From Mactromeris polynyma (lineage: Eukaryota > Mollusca > Bivalvia > Venerida > Mactridae), in contig JASFXZ010000160.1 in NCBI GenBank assembly GCA_032209605.1, forward strand, positions 1 through 64,000: 64,000 nucleotides of DNA, in the 5' to 3' direction. The translations under genes and the position numbers were made by a program. Below the pieces are notes generated by a model, which saw only the letters and a list, made by a program, of their open reading frames with translations, was not told the origin of the DNA and did no database searches. Positions 1-11,700 of this stretch are shown here, piece by piece. Position 1 is the first letter of the stretch; each line of letters starts with the position of its first letter.

Positions 1-1570
1 TAATATTTCCATTATCTATATCATATATCAGATCAAATGGCAAATTTTAAAAAAGATTGACCGTCTAAAAAAAATTTTTTTCACATTTTTCATCAAAAAA
101 ATTATCAAGGAATTTTCGTTCAAAAGATCAGACCCCAAGGGTAAATAAAAGTCCTCTAACTCATTTATTTTTTAGACTTTTTGAACAAAGTTGGTATTTA
201 AATATCTGGTAGACATTGTAAAATCAGAAATAAGACCATTTAATGCCAAAAAGCAAGTACATCAGTTTCCATGGTAAATTATACATAGAAACTTTTTGCA
301 AAACAAAGGCATTTTGTGCTAACATAATATATCTTCCGTGGAAATAACATCACTAAAAAAAAAGAACGAAAAAAACTCAATCCAAATTTTCATTTTTATT
401 TTTTTATTTTATCCATTGCAAGTTTAAATGAAAGATAAAAAAACAACTTCACCGTCTAGATTAAAAGTAACACAACCTCAAACATAACAATAGTGGATTT
501 TTAAACAATAGTATGCACATATATTGAGTTCTTGGAACCCTTTTTTATTATCTTTCCTGTCTTTAAAAAGGAATGAAACAATACACGTTGATGTCATTTT
601 ACTCAATATGCCTACTTAAATGACAATAATGGTTTATTATTGATTTTTATACGAAATAAAATTACATTTAGGCCAATTTTATTAGCTCAAAAATATTTTC
701 AAAAATACCACTTTTTGATTTAATTTTTTTTTTCTTTTTTAATATATTTCTAATAAAAAAATTGAATTTGCAGTAAAATTTAAAAACACTCACATTGCCT
801 TACATTCAAATATATGAATATCATAACTACAATTGAGAAACCTTTAACTGACAAGACAGTGTGAAGTTTGGTGAAAAACAAAGGTGAAAAACAAGACACA
901 TACAGCGATGTTAGGTGAAAAATAGTCAATTTAACATAGTTAGTCATTTGGGTATTTAGTACCTGAAGTAAGCAATAAATGGAACACAATAATAGCAGTT
1001 CATATTAAATAAGTGACTAGATAACATAAAATTAGGCTCAGTGACATGGATAGATAATGATTATCAGATAAACAGGTTTGTCTCAGACTTTCTAGATAAA
1101 TTCCTCTGTCGTACTCTTAGATAGAAGAGAGAAATGCTTAGAAAGATGCAAACAATACAATGTTTATCAATTGTTATAAAAACTTCTTCATGATCTTGAA
1201 AATGAAACCATCAAAAATGAGGTGTTCATAGTAGTTCATCTCTATTACATACTTGAAATAAAATAAATTGGCATAAAACAAAAACTAATAACAATACAAA
1301 ATTGTTCCAAGCAATTCAAAGAAGTAATTTCACAAAAAGGAACATACTGTGAAACTAGAGAAATGTCAATTGCACTGAGATACTACATTAGGTGGGATGG
1401 TTTTGATCTCATGAGTTATATTTTTAATCTTGATGTAAATAACATGTGGAACTAATGTTAGACGCTATGATAACCTATACTATGTTGGTGTGCCTTGAAA
1501 CCAAAATAAACAAACAAATAATAATGTGGGGACATGAAAAGACACATGCTGAACCAGGTAAACTAAAACG
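1..1570. other. AT-rich stretch 3' of the transposase-exonuclease gene, no gene seen
   Basis: Homopolymer-rich A/T sequence with no open frame that resembles a protein. If PIKFYVE continues leftwards, this is still its intron. No terminal inverted repeat matching the 8.1-8.4 kb side was noticed. Confidence 0.6.
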
Positions 1571-2975
1571 TCAGTTCTTTTCAAAATATACCCCAAGTTT
1601 TGGAATAGTTTCTTCCAGCACTTTTTTTGAGCTAGTGACTCGAGGGAGACCCTCAGAGTTTTTGGCAGTGAATACATTCCTTAGGCCATCTTCTCCACCA
1701 CGGGAATAAATAAGTCGTAAATGAGCAAGTCTCAAACCAGATCCAGCAATGTTTTCTGCTGTAGGTCTCTTACATATACCTGAACTAACCAGAGGATCAA
1801 GGCTAGAGAGGTTAGCTGCCTTCTGATCCAAGAAACACATCTGGTTTGCAACAGCCGATGATTTAAAGCTGTGCAACAACAGATCTTTCTGGGGTAATTT
1901 AACAAAGTCAATTAACTGACCAAGTGCCACAACATCTGCTATCGCATTATGTGCATCATACTTTGTACCTAATAAGGATAACACAAGATCGGGTTGTGAG
2001 TGTGATTGCTTAGGATATAACTTCTTAAATACTGATAAGGAATCCAGACAAACAGACACTGGAAAACTGTCAAAAAGTCCAACAGTTTTTAGTGTAGAAA
2101 TAAGAACAGGATAGTCAAAGCGACGTCCATTATGAGCCACTAAGCATATGTTCTGAAAGTTTTTCAGCCAAGTTATCCAGAGCTCAATTGCTGATCTCAC
2201 TGGTTCAGGATGAATAGTTCCTCCATTGATTTTCATTACACCATTTACCATCGAGATCCCTGTGACATCAGTTGCCCCTGAACTGATTTGAATAGTTGGA
2301 AGGACATACGTATTGAAGGTCTTCCCAGTCTTTAGTTCTACTGCCGCTATTTGTGTGATTTGGGGCATAACCCTTCCTTCGACTGAAAACAACAAGAAGT
2401 CAGTGCAATACAAACTTACGTTTTACATATACCATGAAATGTCAACCATTGCTAGCAATAGCACAGCTTTAATGATTCTTACTTATTCAAACTGAACATA
2501 TTGCTATATTGTAAGTAACCAGTGTACCAAATATCTGGAATTGGTTCAGTCAGACTCATGGCTAAGGTGTTAATTCACTCGCCTTGTAATTGATGGTCCT
2601 GGTTCAAATCTTGGTTGTAGCAGATCATACCCTTCATAACAATTTGACAAAATATGAAGTTATCTTATGTAACGCATATGTCCAAGAGAAAATTGCTTAT
2701 AAAGCTCGTCAAACTCACACGGAGGAAAACAGTTGGTCTGATGTCGTTAACCAAAAAAATGATTTCCTAGATCAGCATATATATGTTTCAATAATAAAAC
2801 ATTAAATGCCAATGATTAAGATATATGAACAAATTGAAAAACTTACTTAGACCAGTAGTTTCTAAGTCAAATGTCATAAATGTTGCCTCTCCAGAAACAG
2901 AAACCGGTTTGAACGTGCCCTTTGCTACCGCATCTGGGACTTGTTCTGTGTCAACAGTTTGCTGGTGACCAATTC
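1571..2975 (-). CDS. Exonuclease part of the fusion: DEDDh 3'-5' exonuclease domain
   Basis: Exons 8 and 9. Exo I is TFMTFDLETTGL (Asp706, Glu708), split from the rest by a phase-1 intron. Exo II is CLVAHNGRRFDYPVL (Asp802). Exo III is YDAHNAIADVVALGQL (His857, Asp862), the H-x4-D form that defines the DEDDh class. Length and order fit DnaQ-type exonucleases such as TREX proteins and the exonuclease-like domain at the end of the PML-I isoform. About 110 further residues after Exo III carry no motif I recognise. All five catalytic residues are present, so activity is plausible. DNA or RNA substrate cannot be told from sequence. Confidence 0.87.
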
Positions 2976-5900
2976 CTGTGAATTAATGAAAAGTTGTTAT
3001 CTATTATTGATCTATATATATGAACGTGAATCTAAAACTGAAACACCATATTGACATATTGAAATAGTCATATATACATTCATTAGCAAGGAATAAGAAT
3101 ACAGTAAAATCAAATGTCCCATTACCAACTATAGACTGATAGCTACAACAAGCATTTATGTTTGTACTTTTGCACTCTATTTTGCATTGAAATAAACTTA
3201 CATTTTCTAATTCTACAAATATTGAATGTGTGGTAGATAAAACTCTCACCTGATTGATATGTATCCCCTTCTAATGCCTCAAATGCACCCTGATTTATTG
3301 ACCTTTCCTGTTTGAGGACTAGTCGTCTTCTTTTTGACGATGGCTGACAGGATTTTTGCTGTTTTTTACTCCGATGTTTCATACACTTCTCTGAGTGTTT
3401 GACAGTATGAATACCGGGCGAAAGTCCAAGCTTTGAGTAACCCTGTTCAAGAAATGAGATATGTCACTAAATAATCTACTAATGAGTGCAGACCCTCAAT
3501 TCACATTCTGATTTTAGGATCTACACCTGTCAACTCACAAATAAAAATATTATTGACTGTTTTTATGCTAATTCAATAATGCCAAGACCAATCATAATTT
3601 AGATAGGCAACAATAGACAAGTATTTCTTATATTGACATAAAATACATAATATATATTAATATAAAGTGTTACACAACTACACTGCCATTTATATTACTG
3701 ACAATTTAAAAAGCAAACCTTTATCAAAAACATTCTATAACAATTGTGAATGTACTAACAAACTTGTGAGCATTCTCAGTAATTAGTTTTAAAAGGTCTT
3801 ACTTACCTAGCTTTTTCTTCTCCATCTTGAACCAAAAATCTGTCAAAGTGAACAACAACCTGAACATAAGAACCAGGAAATGCAACGTCAAACAAGGAAC
3901 AAAAAACACATAAAAATTCAACATTTAAGAGTATATGAGGTGTGTCTCCAAGTAAATTTAGTTATGCAACCAGGAAGCAAAAGACAATTTGTCCAATTAT
4001 CTAGTGACAAATGCTAGCTCATATATTCTTCTAATGAGGTATCTTGAACAAACAACAATAAACAAGGGTTTCACTTACTCATTTGGATAATTTGTAATTC
4101 ATAGCCAAAGACCCCTCAATTATAAATGTGGTTGTCAAAATGTTTTGGTAGATTTATGGGTCAAATGAAACCACTGAGAAAATAAAAACAAACTAATTGT
4201 AACAATTTAGCCACTGTGTATATAATACTGGTCATTGTTTATTTTTTAGATAAAACACATCCAGTGCACAGAAACCAAGCATATAAAGTAACAGCAATAA
4301 ATAACAAAAGTAACTGGCAAACAGTAACAATGAAAAAAGTATTACCTTAGATATATAATGTCTTCCTTCATTCACACAGGCTGCTGTAGCATGCACTCTA
4401 TAATCCAGACTTCTGGTATTTCCATAGTGGTGACTCTTTGGCGCTCTTAAAGTCACTTCCTTGTTAGCATGCTCGCACTGCTGGCTCGAACCGAGGTCTA
4501 CATACTGGTGAGCATTATTAGCCAGACGAGAAAATATTGGGGTAAGGCGCTCAAGGAGGACTTTGTCGTGCAATGGTGCCTTGTAGGGGAGACTTGTGTG
4601 GAGATATTTTATTCCAGGCGCTGGTCTCCTCAGGTATCCACAGAATCTCTCTTGGCACAAACTATGGTCACCGAACTGGTGTGGCAATATTGCCCTCAAG
4701 TTCTCCTCCATCCCAGAAGTGTTGCCCTGATTTTTAGCAAATGCATATTTAATACACTTTTCCAGATGATTTATCACTGTTTTGCTTATTTTCACACCCT
4801 TTTCAGCCTTTAATTGGTACAGACTTTTGGTGAAGTTTTTTACAACATGGTTTTTGTCATAGCGTTTTTTCATATTTATTTTCAAGTCCGATTTAAGTCT
4901 TGAAATTAAGGTATTATCTCCATCTCCCTCAAGATATTCTACAGGTGTCCCAGCTTCAATAAGCTCCCGAACTCCCTGAACCCCACTTGTTGCCTCCATG
5001 GCTCTGGCACTCCCCGAGTGATTTTTTACACACTTGTGATCACGGATCTTCTGCCCAGGACGCTTTCTTCGCCACCAACTACATACTCCACAAATACGGT
5101 GGCCAACAACAGTCTTGATAACCTTTTTCTGTCCTTTTGATGATTTGTTAGTACTCATGAAGAATGTATGTGCTGCAAATAGACAACATACAGTACAGTA
5201 CATGAATGATGTTTTAATGCAATTGACTTAGTGTGTGTAGTATCTTGCATCCAGAATTGAAAGTCACTGGACCAGTACTGTATTTCTAGTGACACCATCT
5301 TGTTTCAATAATGCAGCATGAATAACATGGCAGTCAATATCAGTGCAATATTCACAGCTAACCAATGAAAATTATGGCACACATTCAGAGAAATGTGCAT
5401 GGAAAATTCATGTAACCCACCATCACATGGTAATTGCTCCACGGACAATCAGGACTGCTTACACAGCTTTGACTTGAACTGTTATACATGAATAAATAAA
5501 TAAATGTAGTCAATATACTTACAAGTGAGAGAGTCAAATCCTCTTTTGTGCCAGGCAGTATCCACTGCTGCAGACATTCCTGTTCTTGTTTGACATGGAT
5601 ATGTCAGCTTCACTCTAGATGTTGATGGACTAGTGGATGTATATGGGCGATGGAAGAGAGCCTTGGTGGTGCGTTTCTGTTCCACGGGGCTATAAAAACA
5701 ATGGTTCAAAACTAAACTGTTGAATTAGAATTGCTAAATACAATAGCTAAATTGCCAATACAGAAATAGTATTAAATTTAAGAAGGAAAAACATACCATA
5801 AAAATTATTTCATACACTCGTCACATGTACTGAAACAAGGTTACCAATTCTATCATAACATGAATATACACAGAATTATCCTGGTACAGTATAACCTCTA

Positions 5901-8089
5901 CAGAGCAACTCCCATTGGGAACACAAAATTTGGTTGTTGTAAAGAGGTTGTTGCTCTATAGAGGTAAAATTTAAAGTAAATTGTTACTTTGGGAAAAAAT
6001 ATTATGCTGCTTCAAAGAGGTTGTTGCTCTTTAGAAGGCCGCTTTAGATACGTTACATTATATACTTCAACCAGCATTCAGATTATTTATGAAATAATAT
6101 TTTATAACATACCATTTAGAGCTAAGTTTTGAAGAGACTTCAAGTTTGGGTTCACTACTTGGATCATGGCTGGTGTCACTATCATCATCGAGGTCTGTCA
6201 AGTCATTATTGTTAGCCATGTCTTGCAATGTTAACCTGCATGTATAAAAGCAGCATTTATAAGTCAGTTTCTTACAAAAATATTTTATTAAAATCAGTTT
6301 GACCCTTTACTATTAGTTGGGGTCATATATGGACAATGATCATGTAAAGTTTGATGGACTTCTATTGTTCTACTTCTTGATTACTTGAAAGGAATCAATA
6401 AATGGATAATGACCAACTTGTAAACAGACTGACCAACATGTGTAAAGTATTCCTCCACATCTTTGGTAGAGGAAAAATGTTATAAGATATGTTTACATTA
6501 AAAACTTTACCTTAATGAAGGCGATTCACCCGGTAGTGGACAAACACCAAGATCTGATAAAATACCATCCATAGCCGTCTCAGCATCAATTGATTCCTGA
6601 TTCGCAACTGCCCTGTAATGCAATTATTTTTTATTGAAGTATTCTTTCATGATGACCTGACATCTTGTAAAAAAAGGTGACATTTCCAAGCTTGAAGTGT
6701 TCTTGTGACTGCTCAAATGAAATTTTGAACATTGGATATATCAATTTAGAGTTGATGTTCAAAAATATTAAATTTATTCAATACATCAATGATGGGCACT
6801 TTATGATAGCGATTTTGGGTTTTGTAAAATTTAACCGGTTTTACCAAGTAATCAAATCTTATCCGATTAACTGATTGATAGTCTCAGTCCTAATGTGGTT
6901 ATTGTTCCGTATTATTCCAGGATTTCAATGCGCATTTTAGACACATTGCCATTAGTATGGGATAACTACAAACAATGATGATCCAATTGATTACTATTGA
7001 TATCAGTTGTAATGACAAATGAATAGAACATAGTTATCTGGAGTGTTCCTACACCTGTATTATACAAGATCTACCAAAATCACTTGAATAATTAATTTAC
7101 TTACTCCATCTCCAACTTATATGCTTCTTGTGCTGCCCTGTTGGTTGACTCCCTAGACACAGCATCAATAACCTCACCAGCACGATTTTCCATCTTCTGT
7201 AGATTTTTATCGCTGATTGGTTTTAAGTTTAATGCAGACAGTAGATTATTCACTCTGCTGGGCCCACCTAGGTTGTCTATCATAGCTGCAAATGAATATG
7301 ACATAATTTTTGTGATGTTCGGTAAGACAACTACCGGGATTTATACTGACGGTAAGTTGGTATGTCGCCAAACTACATATTAATACTTTGGAAGTTTGGG
7401 GTTCAACCTTGACTCTAGGAGCTGTTTTCAATAAAAACGGAATCAGTTTAGTTTAGACTATTTATTATAAGGGTCTAACAAGGGTGTTACTGATACCATC
7501 TTTTGGTGGTGCGACTCTAAAATGTATTTCAAAAATGACTAGTAAGTGTCCTGTCGAGATTCAAACCAGGGACCAAATAGTATGTAACCAAGAGCACAAA
7601 CTACTCATTTACCGTGCCAACGGTAGAAGCATTAGACATGGCAAATCTACATTAAATATTTAAGAGATACATACCTGCACCAAGCTTGGTGTTGATAGCA
7701 AAACATGGCATCCCCCGAGATGATGAGTCATGGTATGTCTTCCCATATGCTACGGTGTTTATAAATCCACAATCTAGGTTTGAACATTGAACATAAAAGT
7801 AACCTCCAAGGCCTTTCTGCAGCTCCCCTTTCACACTCTGTAAGGTAAGTGGCACAGGGCCGAGTCTACATTGTTTACAAACCTGGAGGTTAGTAAGTAG
7901 AACTTGCAGCTCGATCAACCGCCTTCCCTCCTTCCATTGATCATTGATCACACTATTTACATCGATGTTTGGCGTAGAGCTGCTTGTACATGTGTACGTG
8001 TGGTCATTTTCTTTCGTAGTTTTTACTCTCCATTGCTTTAATTTTTTACTTTTACCCGCAAATCGCCCGCCGGAGTCGCGAAAATCCAT
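1571..8089 (-). CDS. Mutator-like transposase fused to a DEDDh exonuclease, nine exons
   Basis: Exons on the minus strand: 8089-7675, 7285-7105, 6612-6511, 6235-6113, 5689-5523, 5172-4346, 3442-3250, 2975-2847 and 2382-1571 with the stop. All junctions are GT-AG and phases agree, giving 982 codons from the ATG that begins MDFRDSGGRFAGKSKK. Residues 1-640 match the Mutator-like (MULE-type) transposase family; residues 700-870 are a DnaQ-type 3'-5' exonuclease. A basic patch, SKRRRL near residue 642, could be a nuclear signal. The gene sits whole inside the last PIKFYVE intron of the window, same strand. I saw no terminal inverted repeats around it, and its conventional introns suggest long residence, possibly a domesticated host gene. 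It could instead be the transposase of a resident element with ends I cannot see. The biological role is unknown. An ATTAAA signal lies 143 bases after the stop (1428-1423). Confidence 0.88.
2552..2665 (+). mobile_element. Old fragment of the same SINE family
   Basis: A tRNA-like head with GGTTCAAATC as B box is followed by CAGATCATACCCTTCATAAC and AATTTGACAAAATATG, matching the body of the SINE at 24341. It lies in intron 8 of the transposase-exonuclease gene. Confidence 0.6.
4346..8089 (-). CDS. Transposase part of the fusion: Mutator-like domain with DDE-type residues
   Basis: Exons 1-6. The N-terminal block INTKLGAGMIDNLGGPSRVNNLLSALNL, then REST and ENRAGEVIDAV repeats of the Mutator-like family pattern, is followed by a variable acidic linker (exons 3-4). 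The catalytic half has VDTAWHKRG (candidate first Asp, residue 317), a CxxC-x16-C-x3-H insertion (residues 357-381) ending in the family-typical GSARAME, then EGDGDN (candidate second Asp, residue 413 or 415), YDKNHVVKNFTK, and QQCEHANKE (candidate Glu, residue 563). The order matches RNase-H-fold MULE transposases. Assignment of the exact metal-binding residues is an inference from spacing and family pattern. Confidence 0.82.
5887..6045. mobile_element. Degraded CAGT..AACCTCT element with GAGCAAC motifs
   Basis: Begins TA-CAGTATAACCTCTACAGAGC and holds inverted AGAGGTTGTTGCTCTATAGAGG-type sequence. The right end is unclear. Similar GAGCAACAACCTCTC fragments occur at about 8931-9080, 25820-25860, 30205-30290 and 46113-46190. 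Confidence 0.5.
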
Positions 8090-8559
8090 TTTGTTTTGGA
8101 ATTCACGGTCGACGTAAAAGTTTCAAGGTCGTGAAAAACACTTTAATTTTTTTATTTTTCAAACAATATTTCCAGTTTATTGTGATAAATTAGTATAAAA
8201 ATGTGAAGTTTTATCTGTCTGTCACGAATATTGATAACATTTTCATTTTTTAGAAAAAAAAAATTGAAATCCGAAAATTACCGGAACGTGCCGTAATCGG
8301 CCGACATCGGAAAAATTCCGCGAAATCCATTAGGGGTGTTCTGCCTTAAGTCCCACATTACAGAATCAGAGGCTGTAAAATGAGTGGAAGCAAAGCAATT
8401 GTATCTGCTTCAATATTTTCATGCAGATAGACCAATTATGCTTGCATCTCTCGACATTCTAGAAAGTTAATTTATATAAGTTATTTTACTTCCTACAGGT
8501 ATAAACCAAACTATTGGAAGAAGTGATTTCCTTTTTGGGCTTGCAGATTTTCTAGTTTT

Positions 8560-8753
8560 CTTGGAATTAATTAACAACCAGTACTAAACTGCCCTTCCAC
8601 ATGCAGCTGACAATATCCCACCATCAATCAGGGGGGAGGGGACAAATAACTGTTTCAAAATGTCATGGGAGGACATGACCTGCTCAGCCTGAGAATCAAA
8701 CCCAGACCTAGGTGAGAGCCTTGCGCTCTAATCACTGAGCTACCCTGGTGGGC
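8560..8753 (-). mobile_element. Minus-strand tRNA-headed SINE
   Basis: Reading leftwards from 8753: GGGTAGCTCAGTGATTAGAGC (A box) and GGGTTTGATTC (B box), then a body that includes TGGAAGGGCAGTTTAGTACTGG, shared with the SINE at 24341. The head differs from that one, so a distinct subfamily shares the central domain. Confidence 0.6.
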
Positions 8754-8789
8754 TTTACTGCACTGACTGTAATTATAAACCTGGCTTAC

Positions 8790-11700
8790 CTGAGAGAATA
8801 GGCAATTATACTACTAGGTTCATGATCATAAACAACAATAGGAATTCTTTTATCACTCATTGGTAACAAATGATGATCGCAGGGTTCACTGAAAACATAA
8901 AGAAACATCAAACATAACATTAGACCTCATACAGCGCAACCTCTCCATAGCAACTCTCTCTAGAGCAACAACTTCTCCATAGCAACTCTCTCTAGAGCAA
9001 CTACTTCTCCTTAACAACAGTATCAGTTTTTGCTGCAGTTAGAATTTACTATCCATTCAACCTCTCAAGAGCAACAAGCTCTAAACAACAGCCAAAATGT
9101 GTGTGTCCATAAGTGTGTTGCACTTTATTAACTACTACCTTTCCTAAAAAAAAACATTTTCAAATCTTTGAAAAAACAGCATATTTTTACTCAGAATAGA
9201 CATTTGCACCAGGACAATTCTGCACAAAGATGAACAATGTACTTACAAAGGGGCCGGGATTTGGAAGGCACCAGACCCCTGCCATATAGTATTGAAGATT
9301 CTCTCCTTGAAGGCACCAATTTTGTCCCCAGTTGGTCCATCTGGTGTGTCCTCTGAACTCACTGAAATATTTAGTAATAAATGATTTTGAGAGTTTTTCC
9401 AGTCAGACATACAGAGACATTGTCTGCTTGCAGCAAGTATAGTGCTGTCACACAGTGATATCACAGCACTTACATCAATCTCATTAAAATCAGCTCCAGT
9501 CGCAAGCTCCTATACTATACGCTAACTATACCTACCAGCAGAAAGTAATGGAGCTAAAGTTAGGGGCTGATTTGAATGAGATTGCACATACATGTGACTT
9601 GTTCTTTTCAATTTTCAAGTATTTTTCCAGGATTTAAGCCATTTTAAAGAAGTTTTTAAGGACAATGTTAAATTCTAGGATATTTTAAAGCCTGTCGGAA
9701 TATTTGTGTCAGTCCTAAAAGTATAAATAACCATTGTACATGGACATTGAACTATTGTACATGTTACATACGTTCACAAGGAAAGCTAGGTGCACTATAT
9801 TTGCAATGTATATATATATATGTATACATGTTAATTAGAAAAAAAAGAGAATGAAAAGTGTAAATTGTGTACTAGATGTATTCTCTGTTTGTTTAGAACA
9901 CATGCTTAGAACATTTCAGAGTATTTTTAGCAACTACAATCTCTCAAGCAAAAGTTTACAGTTCAAATCTATGAATCATTTACAGAGAATAATAGACCAA
10001 GGGTTGAAAGTAAAACATGAAAAATAGCTTCTTCATGTGCAGACAGACTTGTATCACTTTCATTTCTTGAGATGTTCTTTACTTTTCTGTATTGTTTAAT
10101 ACTTACAGGCCATCAACCAGTTAGTCAACAAAATTTAGGAAAAATATAGGAAATTTTGCGTAAAAAATATAGGAGTTTAGGGCAAAACTTTTGAAAAAAA
10201 TATAGGAACATGTTTATTTGGAGGAAAACTTACCTGTTCAGCTTATTATCACTTTATTTATAAGTTTGCTTTACCAAAACATTCCATCAACATCTCAAAA
10301 TGTAGCTAAAGCACCCATGCGATCATCTAAAAGGACACCTTTTAAGATTTAAAGTTGAACATCCATCCCATCAAAGGTGTCCTTTAAGAAGACCCACGAG
10401 TGCACGGCAATCTACTGCAAGATGGTGATGGTTTGAAGGATAAAGGATAGCTTTAAACGTAAATAAAGAGTATCTCAAGGCAGTATCAATTCATAACAAG
10501 CCTTTGAAGAGCTATCAACAACATTTCTCAAGAAAAATGTAGGAAAAAAACACAAAATATGGGAGGTTTTTGATAATTATGGAAATCTCTTGAAAGTATA
10601 GGAAAATATAGGAATTGGTTGACGTTATGTACTTATCTATTCATTCAGTGAATATATGAAAACCAGTGCAGTCATGTAACCAATAAAAGTCAAGTGATCA
10701 ATCCTTTACAGTTGTTATACACAAAGAGGAAAATTACTAGATCAGTGAACACCAAACTGTGAAAACTCGTACGTCTGTTGTTGATGACTCACAGCATAAA
10801 TACACTTTACTTTCTTGGTGGGGGACGTTGTGTCCTGAAAGGAGGACTTACCTTTCTTAGTGGTGGGCGTTATGTCCGGAAAGGAGGATTTCTGGCAAAC
10901 AAGGAGGCTTCCTTCCATTTGCTCTTTCGTCGATTCTGCTGTCTGATTATCAAACCCTCCACTTTCCTCCAGGATGCCCCGCTCAACTGCGTTGAAAGAA
11001 CTATCGGTTACGTCAGGGTTTGAACATTCCATCATTGTCTCAATTGAATTCTCTAGACTAGCTGGAGGAGGGGACAGTACTGAAATAAAGGGGATGAAAA
11101 CTTAGGGGATAGAAAATTTCAGTTAAAATCTACGGATATTTTATGTACCCATTAAACAAAGGAGAAATTACAATAAGGAGCAGTGTTGGCCTCAAAACTT
11201 TGAAAAGTTCAATTTCTTGACAGTTTTCTTGATAAAATGTATGAAATATGATCATTCTGTCAATCAAACAATTATTCTGCATTGTATTTATGTTCATGTC
11301 CTCCAGTATGCGCAGTCACACTATAACGTATAGCAGTAACGTATGCCGACGTATGAGAATTTTCACCAACACGCTGGTGTACGTTGACATAAGTTACGGG
11401 TAGGTTTGGTATAAGTTGTATACGCTAAAAGCACGCTGGTATAAGCTGGAATACATTGTTATACGCAGAGGACGAAATAATGTTTTGTGCATGCACAGAA
11501 TATTTGGGCATATGCCGACGTCCTCTTCATAGGTTAGGCATACGTTAGGCATACTCTAGCCATACGCTAAGTACGTTACAGGTAGGTTACTCATACGTCG
11601 AGATACGCTAAGTATGTTAGAGGTAGTTTACTCATACGTCGAGATACGTTGGCATGAAGCTCGCTGACTACAGTATGAAAGTGGTAATGTAGAGACCGGC

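Noticed and set aside
3807..3859. A coding exon reading VVVHFDRFLVQDGEEKA between exons 6 and 7 of the transposase-exonuclease gene
   Set aside because: Its phase does not fit exon 7, whereas exon 6 joins exon 7 directly in frame and gives the family sequence ISK-GYSKLGLSPG. Kept only as a possible poison exon.
4469..4813. A 114-residue plus-strand open frame
   Set aside because: It is the antisense of transposase exon 6.
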